Positions 25,788-35,965 are shown, counted from the stretch's first letter. The stretch is 64,000 bases of DNA from Halomonas sp. A40-4 (GCF_015767635.1 NZ_CP065230.1:3534001-3598000), one strand, 5' to 3'. Notes: a model not told the origin generated them from the letters alone. Program-made: numbers and translations.

Positions 25788-26408
25788 TCACGCCGTCAGG
25801 CCGATGCCTTTTAAAATCACTGTGGTCACCGACTGCACGGCTTTTTCGAACTGCAGGTCATCCAGCGGTTGATCGTCGTTGAGCAGGTAGATCTGGTAGT
25901 CGAAATCGGCGTAGTGCTGGGTCGAGGCCCAGATCATATAGAGCAGGTAGGAAGGTTCGACGGGGTTGATCTGGCCCGACTCGATCCATTCGCTGATCTT
26001 GGCTTCCTTGAGCTTGGTCCATTCGTAGAGGTTGTCGCGCAGGCATTCTTTCAGAATCGGTGCGCCTTGCATCACCTCGGCCGCCCATACCTTTGAGCCG
26101 TGGGCGCGATTGCGGGAGTGGTTCATCTTGGCGCGAATATAGGTGGAAAGCACGACCCGGGGGTCATCGTAGAGCTCAAAACACAGCGCATCCTGTTTCC
26201 ATACCTCTAGCAACTCCAGCAAGACGTCCTGGTAAAGCGCTTTTTTGGTCGAAAAGTAATAATGCACGTTGGACTTGGGAATATCGGCCAACTGGGCAAT
26301 TTCGCCCATCGATGCTCCCGCGTAGCCCTTTTCGGCAAACAGCTGTTCCGCCGCCTGAAGAATCTTTTTCACGTTGGTCTGCCGAATTTCGTCCTGGGTT
26401 CTTGCCAC
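25788..26408 (-). CDS. TetR-family regulator, RutR-like
   Basis: A 206-residue regulator. Helix-turn-helix near residues 12-55 (ILQAAEQLFAEKGYAGASMG then SNVHYYFSTKKALY) and a C-terminal domain with KVWAAEVMQGAPILKECL and YLLYMIWASTQHYADF, typical of the RutR family that senses uracil or thymine. It lies between hpxO and the mmsA/aminotransferase operon, so control of pyrimidine or beta-alanine breakdown is the inference; an operator-like site is near hpxO. It is downstream of mmsA in the same direction but a strong terminator separates them. Confidence 0.85.
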   Translation of the reverse strand: MARTQDEIRQTNVKKILQAAEQLFAEKGYAGASMGEIAQLADIPKSNVHYYFSTKKALYQDVLLELLEVWKQDALCFELYDDPRVVLSTYIRAKMNHSRNRAHGSKVWAAEVMQGAPILKECLRDNLYEWTKLKEAKISEWIESGQINPVEPSYLLYMIWASTQHYADFDYQIYLLNDDQPLDDLQFEKAVQSVTTVILKGIGLTA

Positions 26409-26450
26409 GCTGCACTCATCCTTTCATGTCTTACGCCTAGAAGACGCACC

Positions 26451-26481
26451 AAAAAAAGCACCATCGCAGTGCGACGGTGCT
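26451..26481 (-). terminator. Intrinsic terminator after mmsA
   Basis: Stem AGCACC-A-TCGC (26457-26467) with GCGA-C-GGTGCT, one A:C mismatch, followed on the minus strand by TTTTTTT. It lies 30 bases past the mmsA stop and insulates the RutR-like gene from mmsA transcription. Confidence 0.9.
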
Positions 26482-26509
26482 GAGAAGATGTCTTAGTTAC
26501 TGTGGCGCG

Positions 26510-28006
26510 TCAACTTTGATTGGCAGGAAAAGAGAACTCCGCCTGTGTGGCTTCACTCACGGAAGGCCAGCGTTGGGAAACCGCCTTGCGGCGGGTATAG
26601 AAGCGTACCGAGTCGGGCCCGTAGGCGTGAAGGTCACCAAACAGCGAACGCTTCCAGCCGCCAAAGCTGTGGTAAGCCACCGGTACCGGAAGCGGCACAT
26701 TGACACCGACCATGCCGACTTCAATGCCGTCGGTAAAGCGGCGGGCGGCTTCGCCATCGCGGGTGAACAGGCAGGTGCCGTTGCCGTATTCGTGGTCGTT
26801 GATCAGTTGCATGGCGTCGTCCAGGCTGCCGACCCGCACCACGCAAAGTACCGGGCCAAAGATCTCTTCCTGGTAGATACGCATCTCGGCGGTGACGTTA
26901 TCGAACAGGCAGCCACCGACAAAGTAGCCTTCTTCATGGCCCGGCACTGCCAGCTTACGGCCATCGGCGACCAGCGTTGCCCCGGCATTGACGCCGTCTT
27001 CGATGAAGCTCAGCACTTTATCGCGGTGCTCGGCGGTGACCAGCGGCCCCATATCCAGGCCTTTCTCGGTGCCCGGGCCCACTTTGAGGTGGGCGATTTT
27101 GGGCAGCATGGTTTCCACCAGGCGATTCGCCGTTTCATCGCCGACGCATACGGCTACCGAGATCGCCATGCAGCGCTCGCCGCAGCTGCCGTAGGCGGCT
27201 CCCATCAGCGTATTGGCGGCGTTCTCCAGGTCGGCATCCGGTAGCACCACGGCATGGTTCTTTGCGCCGCCCAGGGCCTGCACACGCTTACCGGCGGCGG
27301 AGCCACGGGTATAGATCGCCTCGGCCACCGGGGTGGAGCCAACAAACGAAATGGCTTTGACGGCCTTGGCATCGAGTAGCGTTTCCACCGCTTCACGACC
27401 GCCGTGCACCACGTTCATCACGCCGTTGGGGAGCCCGGCTTCCTGGAGCAGTTCCGCCACCGCCATGGCTGCGGAGGGATCTTTTTCCGACGGCTTGAGG
27501 ATGAAGGTGTTACCGCAGGCAATGGCCATGGGGTACATCCACAGCGGCACCATGGCGGGGAAATTGAACGGGGTAATGCCCGCCACCACGCCCAGGGGCT
27601 GGAAGTTGGACCAAGCATCGATGCCCGGCCCGACGTTGTGGGAGTACTCGCCCTTCAACAGCTCCGGCACGCCACAGGCGTACTCGACGTTCTCGATGCC
27701 CCGCTTGAGCTCCCCCATGGCGTCTTCGGGGGTTTTGCCATGCTCTTCGCTGACCAGCTGCACCAGGCGGTCAGCGTTATCTTCGAGCAACTGCTTGAAG
27801 CGGTACATGACCTGGGCGCGCTTGTTGGGCGGCGTATCGCGCCAGGCGGGAAACGCCGCCTGGGCGGCGGCAATCGCTTGCTCGACGTCGGCGGCACTGG
27901 CATCTGCCACTTGGCGAATCACTTGCCCCGTCGAGGGATTGGTCACGTCCAGCGTGCGCTGGCTTTCGATCAAATCACCGTTAATCAGGTGGGAAACAAC
28001 GTTCAT
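26510..28006 (-). CDS. mmsA: Methylmalonate/malonate-semialdehyde dehydrogenase (CoA-acylating)
   Basis: A 498-residue NAD-dependent aldehyde dehydrogenase of the MmsA/IolA type, which turns malonate or methylmalonate semialdehyde plus CoA into acetyl- or propionyl-CoA and CO2. Seen: GITPFNFPAMVPLWMYP, ISFVGSTPVAEAIYTRG, LGGAKNHAVVLPDA, and GSCGERCMAISVAV, where CMA marks the catalytic Cys. ATG follows GGAGAGTAGAAC. It is 20 bases downstream of an omega-amino-acid aminotransferase, which would supply malonate semialdehyde from beta-alanine. Confidence 0.95.
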   Translation of the reverse strand: MNVVSHLINGDLIESQRTLDVTNPSTGQVIRQVADASAADVEQAIAAAQAAFPAWRDTPPNKRAQVMYRFKQLLEDNADRLVQLVSEEHGKTPEDAMGELKRGIENVEYACGVPELLKGEYSHNVGPGIDAWSNFQPLGVVAGITPFNFPAMVPLWMYPMAIACGNTFILKPSEKDPSAAMAVAELLQEAGLPNGVMNVVHGGREAVETLLDAKAVKAISFVGSTPVAEAIYTRGSAAGKRVQALGGAKNHAVVLPDADLENAANTLMGAAYGSCGERCMAISVAVCVGDETANRLVETMLPKIAHLKVGPGTEKGLDMGPLVTAEHRDKVLSFIEDGVNAGATLVADGRKLAVPGHEEGYFVGGCLFDNVTAEMRIYQEEIFGPVLCVVRVGSLDDAMQLINDHEYGNGTCLFTRDGEAARRFTDGIEVGMVGVNVPLPVPVAYHSFGGWKRSLFGDLHAYGPDSVRFYTRRKAVSQRWPSVSEATQAEFSFPANQS

Positions 28007-28026
28007 GTTCTACTCTCCGTCATCAT

Positions 28027-29400
28027 TTATGCCAGCGCATCCAGGGTGGTCGCCACGGCGTCGAACAGCCGCTCCAGCTCGGCCTCGGTAGTGCCAAACG
28101 GAGGACCAAACTGCAGCGTGTCACCGCCGTAGCGCACGTAGAAGCCTGCTTCCCAGAGCGCCATATGCGCATCGCGAGGGCGAATCGTCGGGTCGCCGTC
28201 GCGGGGGGCCAGTTGAAGCGCCCCGGCCAAGCCGTAGTTGCGGATATCCACAATGTGCTGACGGCCTTTGAGGGCATGCAGCTTCTGCTCAAAGCTTGGG
28301 GCAATGGCATTGACCTGAGCGGGGAAGTTGTCGCGCTCCATCATGTCAAGCGCAGCAAGCCCCGCGGCGCAGGCCACCGGGTGGGCGCTGTAGGTATAGC
28401 CATGGGGAAACTCGACGGCGTGCTGCGGGCCGCCCGCGTGCATGAAGGTATCGAAAATCTCGCTGGACGCAATTACTGCGCCCATGGGGATGGCGCCATT
28501 GGTGATCTGCTTGGCGACGTTCATGATATCCGGCGTGACGCCAAAGGCCTCGGCACCGGTGGTCGCGCCGCTGCGCCCGAAGGCAGTGATCACCTCGTCG
28601 AAAATCAGCAGAATATCGTGGGCGGTGCAGATCTCGCGCAGCCGATCCAGATAGCCCTTTGGCGGCACGATCACCCCCGCCGAGCCGGACATCGGCTCGA
28701 CAATCACCGCGGCAATGGTCGAGGCATCGTGGAGCGCGATTTGATCGAGCAGCGCATCGGCAAGCTCAGCGCCTGAGTCCGCCTGGCCTTTCGTGAAGGC
28801 ATGACCCGCCTGGAGCGTGTGCGGCAGGTGCGTTACGTCCATCAACGGGCCGTAATGCTTACGATTGGGGCCGATGCCGCCGAGGCTGGTGCCGCCGATG
28901 TTAACCCCGTGATAGCCCTTGGCGCGGCCGATCATGCGAGTCTTTTCGGGCTTTCCCTTTAGGCGCCAGTAGGCCTTGGCCATCTTGACCGAGGTATCGG
29001 CCGCCTCGGAGCCCGAGTTGGTGAAAAACACATGGTCAAGCCCGGCAGGCGTCAGGCTGGCCACCTTTTCCGCTAGCTTGAAGGCCAGCGGGTGGCCAAT
29101 CTGAAAGCCGGGGGCAAAGTCGAGGCTACCCAACTGCGCCGCCACGGTTTTCTGAATCTCTTCCCGGTTGTGGCCCGCGCCGCAGGTCCACAGGCCGGAA
29201 AGCGAATCGAAAAGCTTGCGGCCCTGGTCGTCGATGTAATAACGCCCTTCCGCCCCGGTGATGACACGCGGGTTGGCGCGAAAATCCCGATTCGAGCTAA
29301 ACGGCATCCAGTAATGCTGATTCAGCACGCCATCGGGCGCGTGGTCGCCAGCAGCATCCGCTGAAGCCTGAGGGGTGGTTTTGCTTTTTAGTCCAAACAT
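28027..29400 (-). CDS. Omega-amino acid (beta-alanine):pyruvate aminotransferase
   Basis: A 457-residue class III aminotransferase. Seen: LNQHYWMPFSSNRDF, GLWTCGAGHNREEIQ, FFTNSGSEAADTSVKMAKAY, YHGVNIGGTSLGG, LIFDEVITAFGRSG with the PLP Asp, and KQITNGAIPMGAVI with the PLP Lys. These match the beta-alanine:pyruvate enzymes of Pseudomonas. ATG at 29400 has GGAG nine bases upstream. With mmsA it converts beta-alanine to acetyl-CoA, the last steps of reductive pyrimidine breakdown; taurine or other amines could also be substrates. Confidence 0.9.
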   Translation of the reverse strand: MFGLKSKTTPQASADAAGDHAPDGVLNQHYWMPFSSNRDFRANPRVITGAEGRYYIDDQGRKLFDSLSGLWTCGAGHNREEIQKTVAAQLGSLDFAPGFQIGHPLAFKLAEKVASLTPAGLDHVFFTNSGSEAADTSVKMAKAYWRLKGKPEKTRMIGRAKGYHGVNIGGTSLGGIGPNRKHYGPLMDVTHLPHTLQAGHAFTKGQADSGAELADALLDQIALHDASTIAAVIVEPMSGSAGVIVPPKGYLDRLREICTAHDILLIFDEVITAFGRSGATTGAEAFGVTPDIMNVAKQITNGAIPMGAVIASSEIFDTFMHAGGPQHAVEFPHGYTYSAHPVACAAGLAALDMMERDNFPAQVNAIAPSFEQKLHALKGRQHIVDIRNYGLAGALQLAPRDGDPTIRPRDAHMALWEAGFYVRYGGDTLQFGPPFGTTEAELERLFDAVATTLDALA

Positions 29401-29557
29401 GGTGTCCAGCTCCATCGCTGTGAGGCATGGCCTCAGCGTGGCCGACTGAACACGTTTATAAAATCATGCTTTCCTTTTGTTCACGTTAGACAATCTATAC
29501 GTAACACGGCATGGCGAAGCTACCCCTCACAGCCTGCAAACTTGAACGGGCCCCTCA

Positions 29558-30937
29558 TCAACACTCGATCGTATTAACCGCCAACCCGCCTTTCGAGGTT
29601 TCCTTATATTTATCCTGCATATCAGCGCCGGTATCACGCATGGTGCGGATCACCTTATCCAGCGAGATAAAGTGCTCGCCATCCCCCCTTAGTGCCATCT
29701 GGGCGGCGTTGATGGCTTTTATTGACGCGATGGCGTTGCGCTCGATGCAGGGCACCTGGACCAAGCCGCCGACGGGGTCACAGGTCAGCCCGAGGTTATG
29801 CTCCAGGCCGATTTCAGCGGCATTTTCGACCTGCGCGACACTGCCGCCCATCAGTTCCGCAAGGCCAGCGGCGGCCATCGCGCACGCGGAGCCAACTTCG
29901 CCCTGGCAGCCTACTTCGGCACCCGAGATCGAGGCGTTTTTCTTGCACAGAATGCCCACGGCACCTGCCGCCAGCAGGAAGTCGACGACGTCTCGCTCGC
30001 TGGCCCCTTCGCGGAAGTGCATGTAGTAGTGCAATACCGCCGGAATAATACCCGCGGCACCATTGGTCGGCGCCGTCACCATGCGACCACCCGCGGCATT
30101 TTCTTCATTGACCGCCAGCGCATAGAGGTTGACCCAGTCCATTGCCGACATCGTCGTGGTAATCACTGACGGATTTTCATCCACTGCCTGCAATCTTTGA
30201 TGCAGCAAACGCGCCCGCCGACGAACATTCAGCCCGCCGGGCAACACGCCTTCGGCCTCGAGTCCTTTGTTCACACAGGCTTTCATCGCCGCCCAGATAT
30301 CGCAAAGCCCTTGGCGTATCTCGGCTTCGCTGCGCCAGGCGCGCTCGTTTTCGAGCATCAGCTCACTGATTCGCAGGCCGCTATCCCGACACATGGTCAA
30401 CAAGTCGGCCGCGGTATGAAAGTCATAGGGAAGCTCGGTGGTATCGCTGTCCAGTTGACCTTGATCTGCCTGGGCCTGATCCACCACGAAACCTCCGCCC
30501 ACCGAGTAATAGGTATTGCGGTACAGCTCACCGTTTTGTCCATGGGCGATCAGCCGCATGGCATTGGGATGATGCGGCAGGCTTTCCTCGAACAGCTGCA
30601 TGTCACGCTGCCACTGAAAGGGAACGCTGTACTGGCTGTTCAGGAGCAGCACCTCAGAGGCTTTCAACGCGCTGATCGAGGGGCCAATAACATCCGGATC
30701 GATTTCATCTGGCCTTTTCCCCATCAGGCCCATGATGACGGCGTGATCCGTGCCGTGGCCCACCCCTGTTGAGGAGAGAGAACCGAAGAGGTGCACCTCA
30801 ACGCGAGTGACGTCGTTCAGCAGCTCACTTGCCCCAAGTTCACCGATGAAGTCAAAAGCGGCCCGCATTGGGCCGACAGTATGTGAACTCGATGGCCCGA
30901 TGCCGATCTTGAAGAGATCGAAAACACTGATTGACAT
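29558..30937 (-). CDS. sdaA: L-serine ammonia-lyase (serine dehydratase)
   Basis: A 459-residue single-chain [4Fe-4S] serine dehydratase making pyruvate and ammonia. N-terminal domain begins [20 protein letters not shown]; the catalytic domain has [35 protein letters not shown] and [19 protein letters not shown], whose Cys residues hold the cluster. ATG follows AAGGTAGACAAGC. It is 36 bases after purU and probably the last gene of the glyA-sox operon, draining serine made from glycine into pyruvate. Confidence 0.95.
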   Translation of the reverse strand: MSISVFDLFKIGIGPSSSHTVGPMRAAFDFIGELGASELLNDVTRVEVHLFGSLSSTGVGHGTDHAVIMGLMGKRPDEIDPDVIGPSISALKASEVLLLNSQYSVPFQWQRDMQLFEESLPHHPNAMRLIAHGQNGELYRNTYYSVGGGFVVDQAQADQGQLDSDTTELPYDFHTAADLLTMCRDSGLRISELMLENERAWRSEAEIRQGLCDIWAAMKACVNKGLEAEGVLPGGLNVRRRARLLHQRLQAVDENPSVITTTMSAMDWVNLYALAVNEENAAGGRMVTAPTNGAAGIIPAVLHYYMHFREGASERDVVDFLLAAGAVGILCKKNASISGAEVGCQGEVGSACAMAAAGLAELMGGSVAQVENAAEIGLEHNLGLTCDPVGGLVQVPCIERNAIASIKAINAAQMALRGDGEHFISLDKVIRTMRDTGADMQDKYKETSKGGLAVNTIEC

Positions 30938-30973
30938 GCTTGTCTACCTTACAGAGATGTTGTCATTATACGA

Positions 30974-31840
30974 CTAGCGGTCAAAAACCACGGTGCGATT
31001 GGCATGCAGGAAGACACGTCGCTCCACATGGAGGGTCACCGCCCGGGCAAGCGTCAAACACTCGACATCCCGCCCCTTGGCTACCAGGTCTTCCGGGTAG
31101 TCGGTATGGCTGACGGGCTCGACCCCTTGGGTAATGATAGGCCCTTCGTCGAGGTCATCGTTAATATAATGAGCCGTTGCGCCCACTAGCTTGACCCCCT
31201 TCTCGTAGGCTTGATGATAAGGGCGAGCCCCCTTGAAGCCGGGCAGCAGCGAGTGATGAATGTTGATTGCCTTGCCCGTTAACTTTTGGCACATGCCGCT
31301 CGAGAGCACCTGCATATAGCGGGCGAGAATGACCAGTTCAGCCCCGGCGGCCTCTATTTCTTCCCAGACCTGTGCTTCCTGCTCTGGCTTGGTTTGCGGG
31401 GTAATCGGTAGATAGCGGTAAGGAATGCCATGCCATTCGGCCAGGGGCGCCAAATCCGGGTGATTGGAAACAATCGCGCGGATATCGATGGGCAGTTGGC
31501 CTATGCGGTAACGGTAGAGCAAGTCGTTGAGGCAGTGATCCGCCTTGGACACCATGATCACCACCGGTATACGCGTCTCGGGTGCCGTCAGCTCGAAGCT
31601 CATCGCAAAGTCAGCCGCCCGTTCGGCGAACGCCGACTGAAAGGCGTCCGCATCGAACGTCTCGTCCTCGGGACGGAACTCGGTGCGGATAAAAAACCGC
31701 TCGCTGAGCCGGTCGTCAAATGACTGTTGTTCGGTGATGTAACAGCGTTGTTCTTTTAGAAAACGCGTCACAACGTCGACGGTGCCAAGCCGACTTGCAC
31801 ACTGAGCCGCCAATATCCAACGGTTATTTTTATCTTGCAT
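30974..31840 (-). CDS. purU: Formyltetrahydrofolate deformylase
   Basis: A 288-residue enzyme that splits 10-formyl-THF into formate and THF. N-terminal ACT-like domain (about 1-85), then a formyltransferase fold with VIMVSKADHCLNDLLYR, AINIHHSLLPGFKGARPYHQ and GATAHYINDDLDEGPIITQ, holding the catalytic Asn, His and Asp. ATG at 31840 follows GGGAGGGAGAACCTGCT; the extension to 31900 overlaps the soxG end region and is not used. In betaine-degrading clusters PurU recycles THF loaded with C1 units by sarcosine oxidase and supplies formate to formate dehydrogenase. Confidence 0.95.
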   Translation of the reverse strand: MQDKNNRWILAAQCASRLGTVDVVTRFLKEQRCYITEQQSFDDRLSERFFIRTEFRPEDETFDADAFQSAFAERAADFAMSFELTAPETRIPVVIMVSKADHCLNDLLYRYRIGQLPIDIRAIVSNHPDLAPLAEWHGIPYRYLPITPQTKPEQEAQVWEEIEAAGAELVILARYMQVLSSGMCQKLTGKAINIHHSLLPGFKGARPYHQAYEKGVKLVGATAHYINDDLDEGPIITQGVEPVSHTDYPEDLVAKGRDVECLTLARAVTLHVERRVFLHANRTVVFDR

Positions 31841-31903
31841 AGCAGGTTCTCCCTCCCCCTCAGTGAGGAAAAGTCGAGGCCGGCATTTGCCGACCTCCAC
31901 TCA

Positions 31904-32566
31904 TCAGTCATCAACGCCGATGGCATACTCTTGGCTCGCATCCAGCAGCCAGCGATACAGGTAATCGGCAAAGCTGCGGCGCAATACCAGCTCCCAGCGG
32001 TCCTCGGCAGGACGCCGCAGGATCAGGTTACTTTTGGCAAAGACCGTGGTCACACCCTTGCCCACCGGGAATCCCGCTGGGTGCACGTCGTAGGGCGTCG
32101 ATTTCATCAGAAGCTCAGTGGCGGCCTCGCCTTCGAGCTCAAGCAGCGTCTGACCGCCGCTGACGTTGACGATGGCATAATGAGCATCGCCCAGCGCCTC
32201 GCGCAACTTGGCTTCCAGGGAAAACTCTTCGCCACCGGGGACGATGACGAGCCACTCGTCCGGCGAGAGCCACTGGGCAGAGCGTTCGCCGCTTGGATCC
32301 TGGCTGAGGGTATTGGGGCGCGCCGGCAGGCCAAAACCGAGCACCTGCCGGACCGCTTCATCAAGCACAATGGCACCGCCGCGCAGCACCACATGGCCTA
32401 GCAGGGCGCGCTCACGGATCACCACGCGGCTGCGCTGTGAAACCCCGGGATGCCCCGTGTGATGGTACGACCAGGCCAACGGGGATTCCGCCGGCACCTC
32501 GGCGGTAGGGCGAACATCGTACATATTGATACCGGTTGCCGTGGTTGCAGACGTATGTTCAGACAT
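31904..32566 (-). CDS. soxG: Sarcosine oxidase gamma subunit
   Basis: A 220-residue subunit of heterotetrameric sarcosine oxidase. Seen: RVVIRERALLGHVVLRGGAI, QWLSPDEWLVIVPGGEE and VNVSGGQTLLELEGEAATEL, ending in RRSFADYLYRWLLDASQEY, a GcvT-like fold. ATG at 32566 follows GGGAGAGCGTCAGC and overlaps the end of soxA by eight bases. The role of gamma is structural and helps form the channel for the folate intermediate. Confidence 0.93.
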   Translation of the reverse strand: MSEHTSATTATGINMYDVRPTAEVPAESPLAWSYHHTGHPGVSQRSRVVIRERALLGHVVLRGGAIVLDEAVRQVLGFGLPARPNTLSQDPSGERSAQWLSPDEWLVIVPGGEEFSLEAKLREALGDAHYAIVNVSGGQTLLELEGEAATELLMKSTPYDVHPAGFPVGKGVTTVFAKSNLILRRPAEDRWELVLRRSFADYLYRWLLDASQEYAIGVDD

Positions 32567-35500
32567 GCTGACGCTCTCCCTTGGGGTCGTAAAAGACGGG
32601 GCTGACGATTTCGGCGGCATGGGTCTTGCCATCGACCATCGGCAAATAGACGATCTCGCCCATCCGCTGATGCCCGCCTTTGATCACCGCCAGTGCAAAG
32701 CCGCTTTCGAGTATCGGGCTGTAATAGCTGGACGTTACATGGCCCACCATCGGCATGGGGATGGCGTGGTCAGGGTCAAACACTATCTGCGCGCCTTCTT
32801 CCAGCACCACCGAGGGGTCCTTGGGCATAAGCCCGACCATCTGCTTGCGATCCACGCGCCGCGTATCCGAACGGGTCAGGGCTCGCTTGCCGATCCACGG
32901 AAAAGGCTTGTCGTAGCCCACCGCCCACTGCATGCCGAGGTCTTCCGGCGTGACCGAGCCATCCGTCTCCTGTCCTGCAATGATCAGTCCCTTCTCGGCC
33001 CTGAGCACGTGCATGGTCTCGGTGCCATAGGGGGTCAGATCGTATTTTTCACCGTGCGCGAACAGCGTCTTCCAGACATGCAGCGCATAGTTGGCCTGCA
33101 CATTGATTTCGAAGGACAGCTCGCCCGTGAAGGAGATACGGAAGACCCGGGCGGGGACATCGGCCACCGTGCCTTCGCGCCAGTCCATGAATTTGAAGGT
33201 CTCGCGATCCAGGTCGATATCGGTGATCTCGGCAAGCAGCTTGCGTGCCTCAGGACCGGTAACCGTGATCGTCGCCCAATGGTCAGTCACCGAATTGAAA
33301 TACACCTGCAAGTCGGGCCATTCGGTCTGGTGCCACAGCTCCAGCCACTCCATCACACCCGCTGCACCGCCGGTGGTGGTGGTCATCAGGAAGTGGTTCT
33401 CGCCCAGGCAGCTGGTGGTGCCATCATCCATCAGCATGCCGTCGTCCTTGCACATCAGACCGTAACGGACCCGCCCAGGCGCCAGCTTGGCCCACTTGTT
33501 GGTGTAAACCCGCCCCAGGAACTCGCGGGCGTCAGGGCCCTGGATATCGATCTTGCCCAGCGTCGAGGCATCCAGAATGCCGACCCCCTGGCGGACCGCC
33601 AGGCACTCTCTGGCCACGGCGTCGTGCATCGATTCTGTCTTGCCATTGACGGTTCGTGGAAAGTACCAGGGGCGCTTCCACTGACCCACGTCTTCAAACT
33701 CGGCCCCTTGCTCCACGTGCCACTGGTGCATGGCGGTATAGCGCTCGGGGTCAAAGAGGTCACGGCAGTGACGGCCCACAATGGCGCCAAAGGTCACCGG
33801 CGTATAGTTGGGCCGGAACACGGTGGTCCCCACTTCCGGGATCGTTTTACCCAGGCAGCGTGCCGCAATGGCCATGCCGTTGATATTGCCAAGCTTGCCC
33901 TGGTCGGTGCCAAAGCCCATCGCGGTATAGCGCTTGACGTGCTCGATGGATTCAAATCCTTCCCGCGTCGCCAGCTCGATCGCGGCAGCGGTCACGTCGT
34001 TCTGCATATCCACGAACTGCTTGGGGCCGCGCAGGGTCGGTTTTTCATGGGGCACCTGGTACAGCGCGCAGGCGGCACCCTGCCGGTAGGTGTTGACCTG
34101 TGGCAGCTCGACAGGCGTTGCCGCAAAGCCCAGCGCCGATAGCGCCTCAGCCGCTGCGGAACAGCCATTTGCCAGGCCATCCGCGAGCTGATGAAAGCCC
34201 CGCACGCTGCCCGCCGCATGCACGCCTTTGACCAGGCTGGGCACAAAACCGAGAATCTCGTCGTTCCAGGTTGGCCGTGCTCCGGTATGCGACGCCAGGT
34301 GAATCGCCGGGCTATAGCCGCCGGAGCTGGCGATGGTGTCGCACAACAAGGTGTCTGAGGAGCCGGTAACCTTGAAGGTTTCCGCATCGATGGTGGCGAC
34401 GCGGGCGCCGGTCACCCGGTCGCTGCCCTTGGCTTCCAGCACGGCGGCGCCTTCGATAATGCGCACACCGCGCACCCGGGCCTGTTCGACCAGGTCACCT
34501 TCAGGGGCCTTGCGGGCATCGACAATGGCGACCACTTCACGGCCGGCATCGAGCCAGTCCAGGGCCGCGCGGTAGGCGTAATCGTTGGTGGTCGAAAGCA
34601 CCAGCTTGTTGCCGGGTACCACGCCATAACGACGAATATAGGTGGACACTGCACCCGCGGTCATGTTGCCCGGCACATCGTTATTGCCATACACCAGAGG
34701 CCGCTCATGGGCACCTGTCGCCAGCAGCGCTTGCCCGGCCCGGACGCGGTGCATGCGCGAACGGCTCGGCCGCTGCCCATCGGTGAGCGGCGCCGTCTCA
34801 CCAAGGTGCTCGGTGCGCCGCTCATGCAGCGTGACAAAGTGATGGTCGTGGTAACCATTCGCCGTGGTACGCGGCAGCAGGGTGACGTTCGCCATCTGGG
34901 CAAGCTCGTTCACGACGCCCTCGACCCAGTGGTGGGCCGGTTGGCCATCGAGCTGTTCGCGGCTATCGAGCAGCGAACCGCCCATTTCTTCCTGCTCATC
35001 GCACAGGATCACACGGGCACCGCTTCGCGCCGCCGTCAGCGCCGCGGATAACCCTGCCGGACCGGCACCCACGACCAGCAGATCGCAATGCTGGTTGAGG
35101 TGATCGTAATGATCCGGATCGCGCTCCATCGGGCTGCGGCCAAGCCCCGCCCCTTTACGGATGACCTTCTCGTAGGTCATCCACATGGAAGCGGGGGCCA
35201 TGAACGTCTTGTAGTAGAACCCCGGCGGCATAAACTGCCCACCAAGCTTGCCGACCAGGCTCATGACATCCCGCTGGACATTCGGCCAACCGTTGGTACT
35301 GCGCGCCACCAGGCCATCAAAAAGGGCCTGTTGCGTGGCACGCACGTTGGGCACCTGGGCGGCTTCGGTGCTGCCTAACTGCACCAGGGCATTGGGCTCT
35401 TCAGCCCCCGCTGCGACGATCCCCCGGGGCCGTGAATACTTGAAGCTGCGGTTGACGATGTTCACCCCGTTGGCGAGCAGCGCCGAGGCCAGGGTATCAC

Positions 35501-35609
35501 CGGCATGGCCCTGGTATTGCTTGCCATTGAAGGTAAAGCTCAACGTTTGGGCGCGATCAATTCGCCCCCCTTCGCGAACACGATTCGGCTGTTTCAGCGA
35601 CTGGCTCAT
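32559..35609 (-). CDS. soxA: Sarcosine oxidase alpha subunit
   Basis: A 1016-residue subunit. Domain order: ferredoxin-like N-terminal fold without the cluster cysteines (about 20-110), NAD-binding FAD-type domain starting LLVVGAGPAGLSAALTAARS (about 176), and a C-terminal GcvT-like folate domain (about 620-1000) with GRVYTNKWAKL and the closing block VGHVTSSYYSPILESGFALA. Sarcosine is oxidised to glycine, and the methyl goes to THF as 5,10-methylene-THF or leaves as formaldehyde. ATG follows AAGGAGTTCACGT; four-base overlap with soxD. Confidence 0.96.
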   Translation of the reverse strand: MSQSLKQPNRVREGGRIDRAQTLSFTFNGKQYQGHAGDTLASALLANGVNIVNRSFKYSRPRGIVAAGAEEPNALVQLGSTEAAQVPNVRATQQALFDGLVARSTNGWPNVQRDVMSLVGKLGGQFMPPGFYYKTFMAPASMWMTYEKVIRKGAGLGRSPMERDPDHYDHLNQHCDLLVVGAGPAGLSAALTAARSGARVILCDEQEEMGGSLLDSREQLDGQPAHHWVEGVVNELAQMANVTLLPRTTANGYHDHHFVTLHERRTEHLGETAPLTDGQRPSRSRMHRVRAGQALLATGAHERPLVYGNNDVPGNMTAGAVSTYIRRYGVVPGNKLVLSTTNDYAYRAALDWLDAGREVVAIVDARKAPEGDLVEQARVRGVRIIEGAAVLEAKGSDRVTGARVATIDAETFKVTGSSDTLLCDTIASSGGYSPAIHLASHTGARPTWNDEILGFVPSLVKGVHAAGSVRGFHQLADGLANGCSAAAEALSALGFAATPVELPQVNTYRQGAACALYQVPHEKPTLRGPKQFVDMQNDVTAAAIELATREGFESIEHVKRYTAMGFGTDQGKLGNINGMAIAARCLGKTIPEVGTTVFRPNYTPVTFGAIVGRHCRDLFDPERYTAMHQWHVEQGAEFEDVGQWKRPWYFPRTVNGKTESMHDAVARECLAVRQGVGILDASTLGKIDIQGPDAREFLGRVYTNKWAKLAPGRVRYGLMCKDDGMLMDDGTTSCLGENHFLMTTTTGGAAGVMEWLELWHQTEWPDLQVYFNSVTDHWATITVTGPEARKLLAEITDIDLDRETFKFMDWREGTVADVPARVFRISFTGELSFEINVQANYALHVWKTLFAHGEKYDLTPYGTETMHVLRAEKGLIIAGQETDGSVTPEDLGMQWAVGYDKPFPWIGKRALTRSDTRRVDRKQMVGLMPKDPSVVLEEGAQIVFDPDHAIPMPMVGHVTSSYYSPILESGFALAVIKGGHQRMGEIVYLPMVDGKTHAAEIVSPVFYDPKGERQHV

Positions 35610-35965
35610 ACGTGAACTCCTTCCTGGCGCGACGGCTCTTGTTGTGCGTCATTGAGCTGATCAGCGGGCTTGCCCTCGGGGTACTCCGCCGTAAAGTGTG
35701 GCTGTTCGCCCATGGGGTAAGTCTCAAGAATCTCGTAGGTCACCGTATTACGGGTGACATTGAAGAACTTGCGACAGCCGATGGCGTGCACCCACATTTC
35801 ATGGTGGATGCCGCGCGGGTTATCACGGAAAAACAGATAGTCGCCCCACTCTTCATCGCTGCAGGCGTCGGGGTCTGCAGGCCGTGTGATGTGGGCTTGG
35901 CCCTTGGGATGAAACTCCTCTTCTTCGCGGAGCTCTTCGCAATAGGGGCAGTAAATATGCAACAT
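35606..35965 (-). CDS. soxD: Sarcosine oxidase delta subunit
   Basis: A 119-residue zinc-binding subunit. It begins MLHIYCPYCEELREEEEF with the CxxC zinc pair, has ITRPADPDACSDEEWGDYLF and the motif WVHAIGCRKFFNVTRNT with the other ligands. ATG at 35965 follows CGGAGTCAGTACC. A frame extension to 36226 is inside soxB. Stop overlaps the soxA start (ATGA). Confidence 0.95.
   Translation of the reverse strand: MLHIYCPYCEELREEEEFHPKGQAHITRPADPDACSDEEWGDYLFFRDNPRGIHHEMWVHAIGCRKFFNVTRNTVTYEILETYPMGEQPHFTAEYPEGKPADQLNDAQQEPSRQEGVHV

Noticed and set aside
32526..34142. A 538-codon plus-strand frame opposite soxA
   Set aside because: Shadow of a fully conserved sarcosine oxidase subunit.
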